From: Phenylobacterium sp.
GTDB taxonomy: Bacteria > Pseudomonadota > Alphaproteobacteria > Caulobacterales > Caulobacteraceae
Reading direction: 5' to 3'
Assembly (NCBI GenBank): GCA_020402745.1
Contig: JADBYZ010000007.1
Location: forward strand, 123,120-187,119
Length of the DNA stretch: 64,000 nt
Shown: piece by piece, positions 27,825-39,419 of the stretch
Layout of the letters: each line of letters opens with the position of its first letter
Position numbering within the stretch: position 1 is the stretch's first letter
The notes under the pieces: generated by a model
What the model saw: the letters and a program-made list of their open reading frames with translations, nothing else
The model's database searches: none
Told to the model about the DNA's origin: nothing
Made by a program: the position numbers and the translations under genes

Positions 27825-28349
27825 CTATTTCGGGGTTTCGGGCTTGGCGCCCGGATAGATCACGGTGCGGACCCGACCGCCGCCCTCCATGCGGGCATCG
27901 CCGGAGACGGTGTTCACCACCAGCCGTTCGCCCTTCATGACATCCTGGCCGCGGGCGGCGACGACGGAGCCGGTCAGGGTCAGGGTCTGAGTCTGCGCCT
28001 CGTAGACCGCCCTGTCGCCCCGAATCCTCTGCTCCGGCGTGACATAGAAAACCGAACCGGTCGCCTCCATGCGCAGAAGGTCGCTGCTGCAGCCGTTCCC
28101 GGGGCCGCCCCCTGCGGCCTTGACGTAAACGATCGTCAGCTGATCGGCCCGAAGCCGGCTGGTTTCCTGCAGGGCCTCAGCGCCGCCCCGGTAGATCGCC
28201 GAGCACTGGCTGTTGACCAGCTCCAGCTGGTTTGCCGTGATATCGACGGGGGCCTTGGAGTTCCGGGCCAGCTGGGCCTGGGCGGATGTCGTGGCGGCGA
28301 GCGCCAGGACCGCCACCGTCGCCTGGCAGGCCATACTGAGATGTTTCAT
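27825..28349 (-). CDS. lptA: LPS transport periplasmic protein LptA
   Basis: A 174-residue OstA-like protein. A signal peptide ends near TSAQAQ. The beta-jellyroll core begins PVDITANQLELVNSQCSAIYRGGAEALQ and continues with RGDRAVYEAQTQTLTLTG, the recurrent OstA pattern. It forms the periplasmic bridge that carries LPS from LptC to LptD. It lies between lptC and lptB, all on the same strand. Confidence 0.93.
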   Translation of the reverse strand: MKHLSMACQATVAVLALAATTSAQAQLARNSKAPVDITANQLELVNSQCSAIYRGGAEALQETSRLRADQLTIVYVKAAGGGPGNGCSSDLLRMEATGSVFYVTPEQRIRGDRAVYEAQTQTLTLTGSVVAARGQDVMKGERLVVNTVSGDARMEGGGRVRTVIYPGAKPETPK

Positions 28350-28367
28350 GCTCGCGCGTTCCTGTGC

Positions 28368-28994
28368 CTAAGGACCGGATCTCGTCTCGAGGCGGGTGCT
28401 CACCCCGCCGCCGAACACAAGGCGGTCACCCCTGTCGTATACGCCATAGGACTTCGCGTTGATTTCTCCAAGCGACCCGACGCCCTGGATGGCGCCATCG
28501 CCGATCAGCTCGCCAAGGGCGGTGTCGAAGCTCGAGGCCCCAGTCGCGAAGCTGATGTCCCCGCTGTTCAGTCGAACATCCCCCATAAGTTTCAAGAGGT
28601 GATCCGATTGATTGTAGTCGCCTGTCCTGGCGGAAACGCGGATGGGCTCTCCGGGATCGCGACGCAGAAGGAGAACGGGCTGGTCGAGGGTGACCCGGTC
28701 GTCGTCAGCCGGATCCCGGGTCGCAGTCCGCGCGGTCAGGGTGAAGGCGCGCCCCTTGCTGTCCTGGCCAATGAACCGGGGATTCACCAGTTGGATCGGA
28801 GACCCCGCCTCAACGGGCCGGGCCTGGGGGCCCGTCAACATGGCCAGGCCGAGATAGCCGGAGAGCACCAGCAGGATCAGGCCCACAAGGGCGGGCAGAA
28901 ACCGCCGCAGGAGGCGCACCTGGCGCGATCGCCGCCGCCAGGATCTCGATTCCTGGGCGCGGCGCAGGGCGGGCGGGATGGCGCCGTCGGTCAC
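28368..28994 (-). CDS. lptC: LPS export system protein LptC
   Basis: A 208-residue inner membrane-anchored protein with a GTG start. A basic N-terminus (RRAQESRSWRRRSRQVRLLRRF) leads into one transmembrane helix (residues about 33-55, LPALVGLILLVLSGYLGLAM). The periplasmic OstA-like domain follows (IQLVNPRFIGQDSKGRAFTLTA). It receives LPS from LptB2FG. Position between rnd and lptA supports the call despite low sequence conservation of the family. Confidence 0.9.
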   Translation of the reverse strand: MTDGAIPPALRRAQESRSWRRRSRQVRLLRRFLPALVGLILLVLSGYLGLAMLTGPQARPVEAGSPIQLVNPRFIGQDSKGRAFTLTARTATRDPADDDRVTLDQPVLLLRRDPGEPIRVSARTGDYNQSDHLLKLMGDVRLNSGDISFATGASSFDTALGELIGDGAIQGVGSLGEINAKSYGVYDRGDRLVFGGGVSTRLETRSGP

Positions 28995-29015
28995 GATCGC
29001 CCCTCCGGCGCCGCA

Positions 29016-29633
29016 TCAGGCATGGGCGAAGATATCCGAGTCCTCCCAGCCCGCCAGGTCCAGGAGGGCCCGGTTCGGCAGGAAGCGGAAGCAGGCCTCG
29101 GCGAGCTCGGCCCGGCCTTCGCGCCGGAGCATGTCGTCCAGCCGCTCGCGCAGCCGGTGCAGGTGGAGAACATCGGAGGCTGCGTAGGCGATCTGCTCGG
29201 GAGACAGGGTCAGGGCTCCCCAGTCCGAGCTCTGCTGCACCTTGGACATGTCGACCCCGAGAAGTTCCCGGGACAGGTCCTTCAGTCCATGCTTGTCGGT
29301 ATAGGTCCGGGCGAGCTTTGAAGCGATCTTGGTGCAGTACACCGGCGCCGTCACCACGCCCAGGTGCAGCCGGAACATAGCGATGTCGAAGCGACCGAAA
29401 TGCAGAATCTTGGTCACCGCCGGGTCCGCAAGAAGGGCCTTGAGGTTCGGCGCCTCATAGTCCGGGCGGGACAGGCGGACGAGGTGGGCGTCGCCGTCGC
29501 CGGCCGAGAGCTGGACCACGCACAGGGGGTCCCGGCCCAGCCGCAGGCCCATGGTCTCAGAATCCACGGCCACGGAGGCGACGCCCCCGAAGAGGCCGGC
29601 GGGAAGATCGCCTTCATGCAGGTAGTTCGCCAC
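29016..29633 (-). CDS. rnd: Ribonuclease D-type 3'-5' exonuclease
   Basis: A 205-residue DEDDy exonuclease with a GTG start. Exo I is VAVDSETMGL near residue 23, Exo II is LHFGRFDIAM near 78, and Exo III is AYAASDVLHLHRL near 150 with its tyrosine. The HRDC domains of E. coli RNase D are absent; this short form is usual in alphaproteobacteria. It trims tRNA 3' ends. It lies 21 nt upstream of lptC and just downstream of a tRNA-Leu gene on the same strand. Confidence 0.9.
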   Translation of the reverse strand: MANYLHEGDLPAGLFGGVASVAVDSETMGLRLGRDPLCVVQLSAGDGDAHLVRLSRPDYEAPNLKALLADPAVTKILHFGRFDIAMFRLHLGVVTAPVYCTKIASKLARTYTDKHGLKDLSRELLGVDMSKVQQSSDWGALTLSPEQIAYAASDVLHLHRLRERLDDMLRREGRAELAEACFRFLPNRALLDLAGWEDSDIFAHA

Positions 29634-29685
29634 GGTCCGCCGTCTCCGCCGGTTGTTTGCGCCTCGCCCCCCGAAGGAGGGACGG

Positions 29686-29772
<87 letters not shown>

Positions 29773-29923
29773 CCGATCCATCGGACCGTGCGAGCGCGCT
29801 TCCTTAGGGCCAAGTCCCGGTCGGGTCAACGGCCATGCACACCGAAGCATCGCCGCCGATTGCAGGGCGGGCGGCGTTCGTCTATCCCCACGGTCCTGTC
29901 TCGACCCTGGGAGCCCGGAAGTC

Positions 29924-30892
29924 ATGCCAGACCTCATTACCGTCTTCGGCGGTTCCGGATTTATCGGGACCCAGATCGTCAGGGCTCTGGCCCGACGCGG
30001 CGCTCGGATTCGGGTGGCGGTGCGTCAACCGCACCTGGCCCACGCCATGCGCCTGATGGGGGATGTCGGGCAGGTCGAGGTGGTCCAGGCCAATGTCCGG
30101 GACGCCGCCTCGGTCGCCCGGGCGGTGGCGGGCGCGGACGCGGTGATCAACCTGGTCGGCCTGCTCTACGAGACCGGACGACAGACCTTCCAGGCCGTGC
30201 ACGTCGACGCCGCCCGGACCCTGGCCCAGGCCGCCGCCACGGCGGGCGCCCGCTTCGTCCAGATGTCGGCCCTCGGCGCCAACCCGGCCTCGACCGCCCG
30301 CTACGCGCGCTCAAAGGCCGAGGGCGAGGCCGCCGTGCGCGAGGCCCTGCCCTCTGCGGTGATCCTGCGACCCTCCATCGTCTTCGGGCCTGGCGACGAC
30401 TTCTTCAACAAGTTCGGTGAGATGGCCGTCGTCAGTCCCTTCCTGCCCCTGATCGGCGGTGGGCGGACCCGTTTCCAGCCGGTGTATGTCGGCGATGTGG
30501 CGAGGGCCGCGGCAGCCGCCGCCCTAGACCCGCAGCATGCGGGACGCACCTTCGAGCTCGGCGGGCCAGGGGTGTTCACCTTCCGAGAGATCCTGGACCT
30601 GATCCTGAAGGAGACCGGCCGTCGGCGCCTCTACGCCCCCCTGCCCTTCCCCCTCGCGGGGCTGGTCGGAACCCTTTGTGGACCCTTCACCCTGACGCCC
30701 ATAGCGCCGCCCCTCACCGCCGATCAGGTCGAACTCCTGAAGACCGACAATGTGGTCTCAGGTCAGGCGCCGGGGCTGGCGGATCTGGGGATCACGCCAG
30801 AGACCGTCGAGGGGATCCTGCCGACCTACCTCTACCGTTTCCGCAAGGGCGGCCAGTTCGCCAGGCCCGCCGCCAGCGACGCCGTCGCCTGA
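29924..30892 (+). CDS. Complex I NDUFA9-subunit-like NAD(P)-binding protein
   Basis: A 322-residue atypical short-chain dehydrogenase. The dinucleotide loop VFGGSGFIGTQIV is at residues 7-19. SALGANPASTARYARSKAEGE carries the family's Tyr-x3-Lys-like segment (YARSK), and AVILRPSIVFGPGDDFFNKFGEMA is characteristic of the NDUFA9/YfcH group. In alphaproteobacteria such proteins resemble the complex I accessory subunit, but the catalytic role is uncertain. I use the ATG at 29924, since the open frame upstream runs across the tRNA-Leu gene. It converges with uppP with a 9-nt gap. Confidence 0.88.
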   Translation: MPDLITVFGGSGFIGTQIVRALARRGARIRVAVRQPHLAHAMRLMGDVGQVEVVQANVRDAASVARAVAGADAVINLVGLLYETGRQTFQAVHVDAARTLAQAAATAGARFVQMSALGANPASTARYARSKAEGEAAVREALPSAVILRPSIVFGPGDDFFNKFGEMAVVSPFLPLIGGGRTRFQPVYVGDVARAAAAAALDPQHAGRTFELGGPGVFTFREILDLILKETGRRRLYAPLPFPLAGLVGTLCGPFTLTPIAPPLTADQVELLKTDNVVSGQAPGLADLGITPETVEGILPTYLYRFRKGGQFARPAASDAVA

Positions 30893-30901
30893 TCCGGGGA
30901 T

Positions 30902-31702
30902 TCAGCTTGCCCCCAGCAGGGCGAGTCCAGCGACGCCAACCAGGATCCGCCACCAGCCAAAGGGGGCGAAGCCGCGCCAGCCGATGAAGTCGAGCATGAA
31001 CCTTACGACTGCGTAGCCGACGACAAAACTGACGACGAAACCCAGGACCAGAAGGCCGATCCGGTCCCCCTGGAGGTCCCCGCGGCTTGACCAGAAGTCC
31101 AGAACAAAGGCGCCCGCCATGGTCGGCATGGCCAGGAAGAAGGAGAACTCCGCCGCAGCGCGCTTCTCCACCCCCATCAACATGGCCCCGACAATCGTGC
31201 CCCCTGAGCGAGAAACGCCGGGGATCAGGGCAAGGGTCTGGAACAGGCCGACAATAAGGGAAGTCTTCAGGCTAAGCGCCATGGGGTCGGTCTCCCGCGG
31301 CGCCGGGGCGCGGCGGTCGATCACCAGGAGGACAACGCCGCCAATGATCAGCGACCAACAGATCAGCCGCGGGCTCTCGAAGAGCACGCCCTTGATGATG
31401 TCGTGCAGCAGCGCGCCAGCGAGGGCGCCGGGAAGGAAGGCGACGAGGACCGACAGGGCGAAGTGGCGCGCCCTCTGCGAGGTCGGAAGGCCAAGGACAA
31501 CGTCCCAGAGCTTGCGGAAGTAAAGCGCGACGACCCCCAAAATGGCGCCAAGCTGGATCAGGACGATGAAGGTGTCCCAGAACCCCGGGGGCAGGCCCAA
31601 TGCGGTCTTGGCCAGGAGCAGGTGTCCGGTGGAGGAAACCGGGATGAACTCGGTCAGGCCCTCGACCACGCCCAGGATAATGGCGGAGATCCAGTCGGGC
31701 AT
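30902..31702 (-). CDS. uppP: Undecaprenyl-diphosphatase
   Basis: A 266-residue polytopic inner membrane phosphatase of the UppP/BacA family. It recycles undecaprenyl pyrophosphate for peptidoglycan and O-antigen synthesis and confers bacitracin tolerance. Conserved motifs are VVEGLTEFIPVSSTGHLLL near residues 13-30 and PGVSRSGGTIVGAMLMG near 165-180. About eight hydrophobic helices. It lies 21 nt downstream of thpR. Confidence 0.96.
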   Translation of the reverse strand: MPDWISAIILGVVEGLTEFIPVSSTGHLLLAKTALGLPPGFWDTFIVLIQLGAILGVVALYFRKLWDVVLGLPTSQRARHFALSVLVAFLPGALAGALLHDIIKGVLFESPRLICWSLIIGGVVLLVIDRRAPAPRETDPMALSLKTSLIVGLFQTLALIPGVSRSGGTIVGAMLMGVEKRAAAEFSFFLAMPTMAGAFVLDFWSSRGDLQGDRIGLLVLGFVVSFVVGYAVVRFMLDFIGWRGFAPFGWWRILVGVAGLALLGAS

Positions 31703-31723
31703 TGCGACTCCCGGAGCGATGCG

Positions 31724-32278
31724 TCAGGCGGACCGCGCCCGACGGTCGAGCGGGTAAGACGATTCGAGTCGATAGCGTGATCCGTCCGGGCTGCGCCAGC
31801 TGGAATAAAGGCCGAAGCGTTCCAACCGGAATGAAGGCGTCCGAAGGGACTCGGCGAAGGATAACCAGCGGGCCACAGCCTCAGGGGCGGGCCGGTTGAG
31901 GTAGGCCAGGGTGACATGAGGCGTGTAGGCGCGGCCGTCGGCTGCGAGGCCCGCCCGTCGTGCGGCGACCTCACAGGCCCGGGCAAGGCGGGCGAGGGGC
32001 TCGGAGGGGGTCACCCGTGCCCAGACTGCGTGGATGTCCCGGCCCTCACCGAAGGCCCCGGCTCCGGCGAGGTCCAGAACAAGGGGTTCGCCCCCGACTC
32101 GGCTGAGCTCGGCGTCCAGGTCGTCGGCCCGGTCCTCGCGAAGGTCGCCGGCGAACTTCAGGGTGATGTGCAGAGCCTCCCGGGGCCTCCAGTCGGCCTC
32201 GGCAAGGCCGCGCTGGAAGGGCTCGAGGGCCTCGGCGGCCTCGTCTGGAAGGTGCAGGGCGGCGAACAGGCGGATCAT
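31724..32278 (-). CDS. thpR: RNA 2',3'-cyclic phosphodiesterase
   Basis: A 184-residue 2H phosphoesterase. The two catalytic HxTx motifs are HITLKF (near residue 37) and HVTLAYL (near 128). It starts MIRLFAALHLPDE, close to the family consensus. It hydrolyses 2',3'-cyclic phosphate RNA ends and was formerly called 2'-5' RNA ligase. Divergent from the Bax-inhibitor-1 gene; uppP follows downstream. Confidence 0.93.
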   Translation of the reverse strand: MIRLFAALHLPDEAAEALEPFQRGLAEADWRPREALHITLKFAGDLREDRADDLDAELSRVGGEPLVLDLAGAGAFGEGRDIHAVWARVTPSEPLARLARACEVAARRAGLAADGRAYTPHVTLAYLNRPAPEAVARWLSFAESLRTPSFRLERFGLYSSWRSPDGSRYRLESSYPLDRRARSA

Positions 32279-32376
32279 GGTGGAAGCCTAGTCAAGCTCG
32301 ATGCTTGCACAATACGCCGTCCGCACCGATATTTCTCTCACGCCCGATCCGGGCGAGCGGAAAGGACCTTCGTTCG

Positions 32377-33129
32377 ATGAGCGACTTCAACCACAGGTCA
32401 GCCGGTCCCGTTCTGGTGGACCGCGCCGACATGGCCGTGGACGCCGGCCTGCGCCAGTTCATGCTGGGTGTCTATAACAAGGTGGCCCTGGGCCTCGTGG
32501 TCTCGGGCGCCATGGCCTGGCTGACCGGCATGTACGCCCCTGTACGCGACCTGATGTTCATGGTCTCGGCCGACGGGCGCATGGCCGGCATGACTCCCCT
32601 GGGCTGGATCGTCAGCTTCGCGCCCCTCGGCATTATTCTCTTCTCCAGCTTCGCCCGCGGCGGACAGACCCCGCGCGGGGCGGCGGTCGCCTACTGGAGC
32701 ATTGTGGTTCTGATGGGCGCCTCCCTGGGCGTCCTGACCCTGGTCTATACGGGCCAGGCCCTGGCCCAGACCTTCCTGATCACCGCGGCGGCCTTTGCGG
32801 CTCTGTCCCTGTTCGGCTACGCGACAAAGCGGGACCTGACGGCGATGGGAAGCTTCCTGATCGTCGGCCTGATCGGCTTGGTCCTGGCCTCGCTGGTGAA
32901 CATTTTCCTGAAGCTGCCGATCATGAGCTTCATCATCAGCATCCTGGGCGTCGTCATCTTCGCCGGCCTGATCGCCTTCGACACCCAGCGCCTGAAGATG
33001 ATGTACTACGATCTCGGCGGGGATGAGGCTTCGACGAGCGTGGCCACCAACTACGGGGCCCTCAGCCTCTATCTGAACTTCATCAACCTCTTCCAGTTCC
33101 TGCTCAGCCTGCTTGGCGAACGCCGCTAG
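32377..33129 (+). CDS. Bax inhibitor-1/YccA family membrane protein
   Basis: A 250-residue protein with about seven transmembrane helices. FMLGVYNKVALGLVVSGAMAWLTGM begins TM1, and the signature near the end is IAFDTQRLKMMYYDLG followed by NYGALSLYLNFINLFQFLL, diagnostic of the BI-1/YccA family. YccA homologues modulate FtsH proteolysis, and others act as calcium leak channels; which applies here is unknown. AAAGGA lies upstream of the ATG. The open frame 24 codons upstream crosses the promoter region and is not used. Two palindromic elements and a strong terminator follow. Confidence 0.92.
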   Translation: MSDFNHRSAGPVLVDRADMAVDAGLRQFMLGVYNKVALGLVVSGAMAWLTGMYAPVRDLMFMVSADGRMAGMTPLGWIVSFAPLGIILFSSFARGGQTPRGAAVAYWSIVVLMGASLGVLTLVYTGQALAQTFLITAAAFAALSLFGYATKRDLTAMGSFLIVGLIGLVLASLVNIFLKLPIMSFIISILGVVIFAGLIAFDTQRLKMMYYDLGGDEASTSVATNYGALSLYLNFINLFQFLLSLLGERR

Positions 33130-33177
33130 ATCATGTTCCGATAAGTGGGAACCGGTTATCGGACCGAAACATGATCT
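33128..33177. repeat. 50-bp palindromic element overlapping a stop codon
   Basis: AGATCATGTT (33128-33137) is a perfect inverted repeat of 33168-33177. Nested inside, CCGATAA (33138-33144) pairs with TTATCGG (33156-33162) around GTGGGAACCGG. Its left end includes the last two bases of the BI-1 stop codon. The internal GGGAACCGGTTAT block resembles short palindromic repeats I recall from alphaproteobacterial intergenic regions. No second copy is in this window. Confidence 0.7.
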
Positions 33178-33189
33178 CGCATATTGGAT

Positions 33190-33242
33190 CTAGAGCCTGT
33201 TTTCCCCTTTCAGACGTTCCGTCTGAAAGGAACAGGCTCTAG
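33190..33242. repeat. 53-bp long-stem inverted repeat
   Basis: CTAGAGCCTGTT (33190-33201) pairs perfectly with 33231-33242, and CCTTTCAGACG (33206-33216) pairs perfectly with 33220-33230. There is a 4-nt bulge between them and a 3-nt loop, so 23 base pairs in total. It begins 13 nt after the preceding palindrome and ends 24 nt before the terminator. It is AT-richer than its surroundings. Confidence 0.75.
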
Positions 33243-33265
33243 GCGCTGGAGATCACTCGGACATG

Positions 33266-33294
33266 GCCCCGGCGGGCGACCGCCGGGGCTTTTT
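33266..33294 (+). terminator. Rho-independent terminator
   Basis: GCCCCGGCGG (33266-33275) and CCGCCGGGGC (33280-33289) form a perfect 10-bp stem with a GCGA loop, followed by TTTTT. It ends transcripts from the BI-1 gene and the two palindromes before the convergent DUF2794 gene. Confidence 0.88.
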
Positions 33295-33302
33295 CGTGTG
33301 CG

Positions 33303-33638
33303 TCAGTCCACCACGCGGAAGCGGCGGGAGTCGAAGACCGTCAGCACCTGGGCCAGGTCGTGGCCGCGCTTGAGAATCACGCCGCCCTCGCCGATCACCG
33401 CCCAGGCGCCCTGGCGGCGGGCCAGGGCGGGACGCTTCTCTATCCGGTAGGCGGGCGCCTCGGACGCCCGGCGGAAGACCGAGAAGACGCAGGCGTCCGG
33501 CAGGGGGTCGATGGCATAGTCCTTCCACTCCCCCGCCGCGACCATCCTGCCATAGAGGTTCAGGATGCGAAGGAACTCCGCACGCTCGAAGAAGACGCGA
33601 CCGGGCGAGCCGCTCGTCGGGAAAGGATCCGCCGCCAT
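33303..33638 (-). CDS. DUF2794 domain protein
   Basis: A 111-residue alphaproteobacterial protein. The family core is almost complete: VFFERAEFLRILNLYGRMVA, then GEWKDYAIDPLPDACVFSVF, YRIEKRPALARRQGAW and ILKRGHDLAQVLTVFDSRR. The function of DUF2794 is unknown. The last codons are only 8 nt from the terminator of the convergent gene. The 220-nt gap upstream shows no promoter I can support. Confidence 0.9.
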   Translation of the reverse strand: MAADPFPTSGSPGRVFFERAEFLRILNLYGRMVAAGEWKDYAIDPLPDACVFSVFRRASEAPAYRIEKRPALARRQGAWAVIGEGGVILKRGHDLAQVLTVFDSRRFRVVD

Positions 33639-33858
33639 GGGGGCAGGTTAGCGCCAGGTCGCCGCCGGGGGCAATCGTCGCGAAAAGACCTTATTTCGGA
33701 CGCGCGCCCGCCCGATAGGCAGGTGATCTTGGCTTTGTCGGCTGGCCGGACCTGCATCCTGGGCTCCTGAACAGCCCCCCCAGCCCCCGCCCGGGGTCAG
33801 GCCGCCAGGCCAGCCGACGCCCTCCTCCCATCTCCGGAAGGCCTGGCCGCCCCCGTCT

Positions 33859-34557
33859 TCAGGACGGCGTGGCGCTGCTCGCCGCCGCAAGGATTCGGCC
33901 ACCCCGCGGTGACTGGACAATGACCACCGTGACCAGCCCGGGCTCCATCGCCTCAGGAAGACGCCAGGTCAGGCCCCGTCCCCGCCAGGATCCCAGACGC
34001 CTCAGCTCCCGCACGGCGTTGATCGCCACCACGGTCTGGCCCCGGTTGTCACCCCGCCGGACCTGGACGCTCCGGGGCTTAGGATCATAGCGCACCATCC
34101 AGACCTCGGCCCCGCCCTTGGGCGCCTTGCCATTGGCGACACTTGTCCGGCTGGTCGAGAGGCTGATCCGGGGCCCTGGGGGCGCCTGGGCGGCGCGGTT
34201 GATGAGCGCCTCGAGGCGCTCGGCCTCCAGGGCGCCGGCCTGGCCCCGTCCCCCCACGACAGCCTGTGGCGTGTAGGGCTCGCCCAGATCGAAACTTGAC
34301 ACGTAGGACTTCTGACGGGTCACGAACTCCGGGCGGGCCAAGGTATCGGTCCAGCCGAGATAGTCCCAGTAATCGACGCTGAAGGTCAGGGGCAGGACGT
34401 CGCGACGGGCCGCAAGGGTCTCCATCACGGCACTGGTCCCGGTGCAGGAGGCGCAACCCTGCGCCGTGTAAAGCTCGACGACCACGGGGGACCGCGGGGC
34501 CGCCGCCGCCGCAGCGGGCGCTAGCATCAGCAGACAGGCGAACAGGGCTCCACGCAT
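33859..34557 (-). CDS. DUF1223 domain protein, exported
   Basis: A 232-residue secreted protein. The signal peptide (MRGALFACLLMLAPAAAAAA) precedes a thioredoxin-like segment VVVELYTAQGCASCTGTS whose CxxC resembles an oxidoreductase site. FSVDYWDYLGWTDTLARPEFV and YTPQAVVGGRGQ are DUF1223 hallmarks. Activity is unproven. It follows acnA at 96 nt on the same strand, an association seen in other alphaproteobacteria. Confidence 0.88.
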   Translation of the reverse strand: MRGALFACLLMLAPAAAAAAPRSPVVVELYTAQGCASCTGTSAVMETLAARRDVLPLTFSVDYWDYLGWTDTLARPEFVTRQKSYVSSFDLGEPYTPQAVVGGRGQAGALEAERLEALINRAAQAPPGPRISLSTSRTSVANGKAPKGGAEVWMVRYDPKPRSVQVRRGDNRGQTVVAINAVRELRRLGSWRGRGLTWRLPEAMEPGLVTVVIVQSPRGGRILAAASSATPS

Positions 34558-34653
34558 CGGCCCGCACTTAATCCCAGTTGTCCGGCGCAGTCGATCAAGA
34601 AGGCGTGAAGCCCGCCCGCCGCACCTCCCGGACCGGGGATGCGGCGGCCAGGA

Positions 34654-37344
<2,691 letters not shown>

Positions 37345-37521
37345 GTCAGGGATCCTTCCTCTGTTCCGGACCGCACACCTATCGAACCGGAGATCGCGCG
37401 CCCTGGTGGGCGGACACACAGCGTTCGCCCCGGCGCCGCGAACGCCCTCCGGGACGAGTGCAGCCGCCGGCGTCATAGACCTTCGGCGGGTCCACGTCCA
37501 TGCGCGGGCCGGGAGGAAATC

Positions 37522-38124
37522 GTGACCTTCACCCTGCAGATCGAGGACCTTGCCCTGTCCCGGGGCGGGCGGCGGCTGTTTTCGGGTCTGAGTCTCCGTA
37601 TGGAGCCGGGTCAGGCCTGCGCCATCACCGGGGCCAATGGCTCGGGGAAGACCAGCCTGCTGAGGGCCGTGGCGGGGCTGTGCGCCGTCGATTCCGGTCG
37701 CATTGCCTTCGGAGACGCCGACCCGGCCAGCGCACAAGCCTCAAGCCTGCACCTCCTGGGCCATCTCGACGGCCTCAAGGCCTCGCGCACCGCCAGCGAG
37801 GAGCTGGCTTTCTGGACAGGATGGCAGGGCGGGACGCCATCCGCCATGGCGGCGGCCGTTCGCCGTCTCGACCTGTATCGGCTTCTCGACCTCGAGGTGC
37901 GGCGGTTGTCCGCAGGCCAGAGGCGAAGGCTGGCGCTCGCGCGGCTCCTTTCGGCGCCCCGTCCGCTCTGGCTGCTGGACGAGCCCCTCAGCCCCCTCGA
38001 TGCGCGCTGGCGCGCCGAGGCGCAGGAGATCATGGCTGGGCACCTGTCAGGCGGCGGGCTCATCCTCGCAGCGGTGCACGATCCCCTGCCCCTGGCGGCC
38101 CTCGCCCTGGAGATCACGGCGTGA
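37522..38124 (+). CDS. ccmA: Heme exporter ATP-binding protein CcmA
   Basis: A 200-residue ABC ATPase with a GTG start preceded by GGAGGAAAT. Walker A is GANGSGKTS near residue 36-44, the signature is [15 protein letters not shown] near 130, and Walker B is [13 protein letters not shown]. With CcmB, CcmC and CcmD it releases holo-CcmE during cytochrome c maturation. The stop overlaps the ccmB GTG by 4 nt. Confidence 0.95.
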   Translation: MTFTLQIEDLALSRGGRRLFSGLSLRMEPGQACAITGANGSGKTSLLRAVAGLCAVDSGRIAFGDADPASAQASSLHLLGHLDGLKASRTASEELAFWTGWQGGTPSAMAAAVRRLDLYRLLDLEVRRLSAGQRRRLALARLLSAPRPLWLLDEPLSPLDARWRAEAQEIMAGHLSGGGLILAAVHDPLPLAALALEITA

Positions 38125-38786
38125 GCGCTGCCCTTCAATTGCTGAGGCGGGAGATGGCGATCGCCTGGGGGCGCGGCGGCGGCCTCATGGTGACCGGCGG
38201 TTTCTTCGCCGGGGCGACCCTTCTCCTGCCCCTGGCCTCTGGGCCTGAGCCTGAACGGCTGGCGCAGATCGCACCGGGCGCGGCCTGGACGGTCCTGGCG
38301 CTTTCCGCCCTCCTCGGCCTCGAGCGCCTGTTCGAGCGCGACTTTGAGGACGGGGCCCTGGACCTCATGGCGCATGCAGGCCTGGCCCTCGAGTTCACCT
38401 GCGCCCTGAAGTGCCTGGGACACTGGCTGGCGACGGGCGCGCCCCTGGCCCTTCTGGCGCCGGTGGCGGCCATCGCCCTGGGCGCCTCGCCCGCCCTGGC
38501 GCCCCTGCTCTTCGCCTGCGCCCTCGCCGGGGGCCTGGCCTTCGCCTTCACGGGAGGCATCGGGGCGGCCCTGAGCCTCGGCGCCCGGCGGGGCGGACTC
38601 CTGACCGCCGTGATCGTCCTTCCGCTGTTCGTGCCCCCGGTGATCTTTGGCGGAGGCGCCCTGGACGCCTTCACGGCCGGACTGCCCTGGCGCGCCGGAT
38701 TCGCCCTGCTCGGCGCCTACGCCGCCGCCGCTGTCGCCCTGGGTCCGCTGGCCATGGCGGCGGCCTGCCGCAACGCCCTGTCCTGA
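38121..38786 (+). CDS. ccmB: Heme exporter protein CcmB
   Basis: A 221-residue inner membrane protein with about six hydrophobic helices. It starts at the GTG overlapping the ccmA stop: [37 protein letters not shown] and [16 protein letters not shown] are typical CcmB segments. The frame is open for 207 codons upstream, antisense-like in composition and overlapping ccmA, so it is not used. Membrane partner of CcmA. Confidence 0.94.
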   Translation: MSAALQLLRREMAIAWGRGGGLMVTGGFFAGATLLLPLASGPEPERLAQIAPGAAWTVLALSALLGLERLFERDFEDGALDLMAHAGLALEFTCALKCLGHWLATGAPLALLAPVAAIALGASPALAPLLFACALAGGLAFAFTGGIGAALSLGARRGGLLTAVIVLPLFVPPVIFGGGALDAFTAGLPWRAGFALLGAYAAAAVALGPLAMAAACRNALS

Positions 38787-38864
38787 CCCGCTCCGGGGAC
38801 CTGCGACGGAAAGGCCGTCGAGGTGCGTTTGAGGGAACAAGGGGTGCATCCAAGGAGCACAGAC

Positions 38865-39374
38865 ATGATCCGTTCCACCATTGGCGCCGCCGGCCTTGCC
38901 GCCGTCCTCGCGCTCTCAGCCGCCACTGTCGCCTTCGCTCAGTCCCCGTCTCCGGGCGGTCCGCCCCCCGGCGGAATGCGCATGATGGAAATGAAGCGGC
39001 CAGACCCCGAGGTCAGGGCCCAGCGCCTGCGGGACGTCCTGCAGCTGACCCCCGCTCAGGAGCCCGCACTGAAGGCCTTCCTCGCGGCCCAGAAGCCGCC
39101 GGGACCGCCTGCACCGCCAGAGCGGCGAGACAAGGCTCGCACCACGCCGGAGCGACTGGACCAACAGCGGGCTCGCATGGTCGAGCACCTTGCGGCCTTC
39201 GACCGCCGCGCGGCCGCAACCCGGACCTTCTATGCTCAGCTGACTCCCGGACAGAAGACGGCCTTCGACGCCTTGTCGAATGCCGGCAGGGGAAGACGTG
39301 AGGTCCGGATCGAGCGCCGGATGATGAGCCCTGGCCCCGACAGTCCGCCGATGGAGCTTGCCCGCCCGCAGTAG
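38865..39374 (+). CDS. LTxxQ-motif periplasmic protein (Spy/CpxP-like)
   Basis: A 169-residue exported protein. The ATG preceded by AAGGAG gives a signal peptide (MIRSTIGAAGLAAVLALSAATVAFA) with cleavage before QSPSPGG. The mature part is helical and basic, with two LTxxQ motifs, LTPAQEPAL (near 60) and LTPGQKTAF (near 128), as in Spy and CpxP. Spy-type proteins are periplasmic chaperones; zinc-resistance proteins share the fold. It sits between ccmB and ccmC and is followed by a 13-bp hairpin, so it is embedded in the ccm run. Confidence 0.8.
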   Translation: MIRSTIGAAGLAAVLALSAATVAFAQSPSPGGPPPGGMRMMEMKRPDPEVRAQRLRDVLQLTPAQEPALKAFLAAQKPPGPPAPPERRDKARTTPERLDQQRARMVEHLAAFDRRAAATRTFYAQLTPGQKTAFDALSNAGRGRREVRIERRMMSPGPDSPPMELARPQ

Positions 39375-39385
39375 GCCGCACGAGA

Positions 39386-39419
39386 CTGCGCCGACGGCTT
39401 TCCATTGCCGTCGGCGCAG
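39386..39419 (+). terminator. Long perfect hairpin after the LTxxQ gene
   Basis: CTGCGCCGACGGC (39386-39398) pairs perfectly with 39407-39419 around an 8-nt TTTCCATT loop, 11 nt after the stop. No T-run follows, so it may be a weak terminator or an mRNA-stabilising element ahead of ccmC. Confidence 0.5.
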
